DNA of 64,000 nt from Hymenobacter aranciens (lineage in GTDB: Bacteria > Bacteroidota > Bacteroidia > Cytophagales > Hymenobacteraceae). The position numbers and the translations under genes were made by a program. A model generated the notes under the pieces. That model worked only from the letters and a program-made list of their open reading frames with translations. It ran no database searches and was not told where the DNA came from. The stretch covers positions 1-64,000 of the forward strand of contig NZ_JAUQSY010000020.1 of the NCBI RefSeq assembly GCF_030580865.1, given 5' to 3'. Below, piece by piece: positions 63,401 to 64,000 of the stretch (position 1 is the first letter of the stretch; each line of letters opens with the position of its first letter).

Positions 63401-64000
63401 CCGGCGCCAGCGACCTGCGCCGCATCAGCGGCGCCACTACGGCCCTGCCCTTCGGCAGCGGCGACCTGAGCAGCACCCTGGGCCAGCGCCTGCTGGTGGC
63501 CGGCGGGGCCGCCGGCGGCACCACTAATGCCGGGGCTAGTGGCCCGGGCGGCGCCGAAAGCGGCCAGGCTGGCACCGCTACTGCGGGCGGCGCGGGCGGC
63601 CAGCGCTCCGGCACCGGCTACGGCACCGATGGCACCCTCGGCCGCGGTGGCCAGGGCGGCGACGATAATAGCTCGGGCGGCGGGGGTGGCGCCGGCGGCG
63701 GCGGCGGCTACTACGGCGGCGGCGGGGGCGCGGGTGGCAATAGCTTTCAGGGCTGGGGCCCGGGTGGCGGCGGCTCCAGCTACGCCGACCCCACGGCGCT
63801 GGTGAGCGGCACTGCACCCGCCTACGGTCTGCGTAGCAGCAGCGGCGCGGGTTCGCTGGTGCTCACGCCGTTTGGCTTGGTCACAGCCGCTCCGGCCATC
63901 GCCAGCTTCACCCCGGCCAGCGGCCCGGTGGGCACGGTGGTCACCCTCACGGGCAGCAATTTCACCGGCGCTACGGCCGTGGCTTTCAATGGCACTGCCG
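60463..64000 (+). CDS. giant secreted repeat protein (WNG repeats, IPT/TIG, Gly-rich), partial
   Basis: At least 1179 codons, open to the window edge. A signal-like N-terminus (LPLVGGMWLALLLTGPLRAL) and a short linker precede 13-14 repeats of about 45-60 residues: GSDLYVGGDFTQAGG, then NRIAKWNGTAWSSLG, a beta-propeller-type repeat. An IPT/TIG domain follows (FSPASGQVGTVVTLTGTNF, about residue 805), then a glycine-rich domain (residues about 885-1120, GGGGGAGGGGGYYGGGGGAG), then a second IPT/TIG cut off by the window end. Controlled by promoter copy 2. A T9SS domain is expected beyond 64000. Confidence 0.85.
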   Translation, partial: MHMLTLFFRRLRWRLPLVGGMWLALLLTGPLRALASDRPASATPSLAEALNADGTLRAGAAGSFDARAFEMRTAPDGRPVFRPAEAKRLTGAGDEKWQDGFGAAGISSNIQVVARVGSDIYVGGFFTTVGNVVANRIAKWNGTAWSSVGTGTANGVNGGVYALTTSGTDLYVGGDFTQAGGAAANRVAKWNGTSWSSLGTGATNGISSASSTVYGIAMIGSNVYVGGSFSQAGGVSAANLARWDGTAWNSVSGGVNNTIRAMAAVNTDLYVGGSFTQAGSVTTNYIAKWNGTSWSALGPGLSGGTVSSMAASGMDVYVGGGFSPTAGQPGNRIAKWNGTSWSALGTGPAAYSNIYSIAVIGSTVYAGGDFTTGSGSTASVGNYIAQWNGSAWTSLGTGAANGTNYYVRAMLPLGSDLYVAGDFTQAGGMPASRIAKWNGSAWSALPFGVANGALDGTINAVAISGSDVYVGGTFTQVGTVAAARVAKWDGSTWSALGSGVAGGQVHALALLGSDLYVGGNISIAQAGGGFFFYLGKWNGTAWSSLGTNPNGAVYALAALGSDLYVGGQFSQAGGANAGNIAKWSNGTWSPLLEGTHNGVGSTVRAMAVMNNALYVGGDFLTVGYANTIEPRTRMNLVGRWDGTAWSSLGTGSTNGITQGMSVYALAVSGNTLYVGGRFAEAGGLSARSVARWDGSSWSSLGAGVSNGINTNYVDVYALAAQGATVYAGGEFAAAGGAPASYIAKWNGTTWATMGTGLNGIVRALAVTPAALVVAGGDFTRVGDGSKVTSRFGVYADQLLEPTITSFSPASGQVGTVVTLTGTNFTGATAVAFNGTAASSFTVNSATSIMATVASGTSTGTLTVSNADGTATSATSFTVLTAGTPVPFAYTGGPQTYTVPAGVTQLRVVANGGSHGFSGGRGATVNALLQVTPGEVLTLVAGGAGTLASSPTTPGQGGYNGGGNGGNTAQPGNYNPGEGGAGASDLRRISGATTALPFGSGDLSSTLGQRLLVAGGAAGGTTNAGASGPGGAESGQAGTATAGGAGGQRSGTGYGTDGTLGRGGQGGDDNSSGGGGGAGGGGGYYGGGGGAGGNSFQGWGPGGGGSSYADPTALVSGTAPAYGLRSSSGAGSLVLTPFGLVTAAPAIASFTPASGPVGTVVTLTGSNFTGATAVAFNGTA

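Overview
The window looks like chromosomal DNA of a high-GC Bacteroidota, most likely Hymenobacter or a close relative in the Hymenobacteraceae. Three things point there: many secreted proteins end in a type IX secretion (T9SS) sorting domain, promoters carry the Bacteroidota -7 box TAnnTTTG, and Shine-Dalgarno sequences are mostly absent. The assignment is inferred from sequence style, not from a database match.

Layout. 0-11 kb is accessory DNA: a DUF6624-like gene, an LRR + SDR gene pair, two near-identical tRNA bodies with different anticodons (Cys, Gly), a HigBA-type toxin-antitoxin pair, several gene-tail remnants, a T9SS protein and about 1.5 kb of decayed sequence. 11-22 kb is core-like: tRNA-Arg, ohr, sucC, a lolD-type ATPase, a phage-type conserved protein, recQ, a rhodanese, a secreted endonuclease I and gluconokinase, separated by unusually elaborate inverted repeats. 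21.6-27.8 kb is one 2049-residue secreted adhesin-like gene. 28-35.9 kb holds a ClC gene behind a fluoride-riboswitch-like leader, a DACNV/DisA-like sensor protein, a lipoprotein, a CPA2 antiporter and a hybrid histidine kinase. 36-45.4 kb is a glycan-degradation block (GH97, GH30, GH3) interrupted by a scar of three truncated genes. 45.4-48.1 kb is a copper-type operon (Cys-rich small protein, MbnP, MbnH). 48.4-55.6 kb is signalling: a NarL-type histidine kinase, a CheB-CheR-PAS fusion, a stand-alone CheB and a KGG stress protein. 55.7-64 kb is a run of secreted repeat proteins, the last running off the window.

The most unusual content is non-coding: (i) a 16-unit array with an exact 21-bp period and a palindromic GGCAATTGCC core (20554-20889); (ii) a second, unrelated array also with a 21-bp period (50653-50967); (iii) a 27-unit CAAC(A/T)CC heptamer array (48212-48400) that grows out of one arm of a hairpin element whose other copy lies at 14.2 kb with a compensatory stem change; (iv) a candidate fluoride aptamer upstream of clcF; (v) two copies of a promoter with an AATACCC-N6-GGGTATT dyad about 41 bp upstream of the -7 box; and (vi) duplicated tRNA units with an atypical acceptor stem.

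How genes work together. The riboswitch and ClC form a likely fluoride-export unit. MbnH probably modifies MbnP, a secreted copper protein. GH97/GH30/GH3 should release glucose from alpha- and beta-glucans, with gluconokinase and sucC in central metabolism. The CheB/CheR proteins and two kinases are sensory proteins with no chemoreceptor or flagellar gene nearby.
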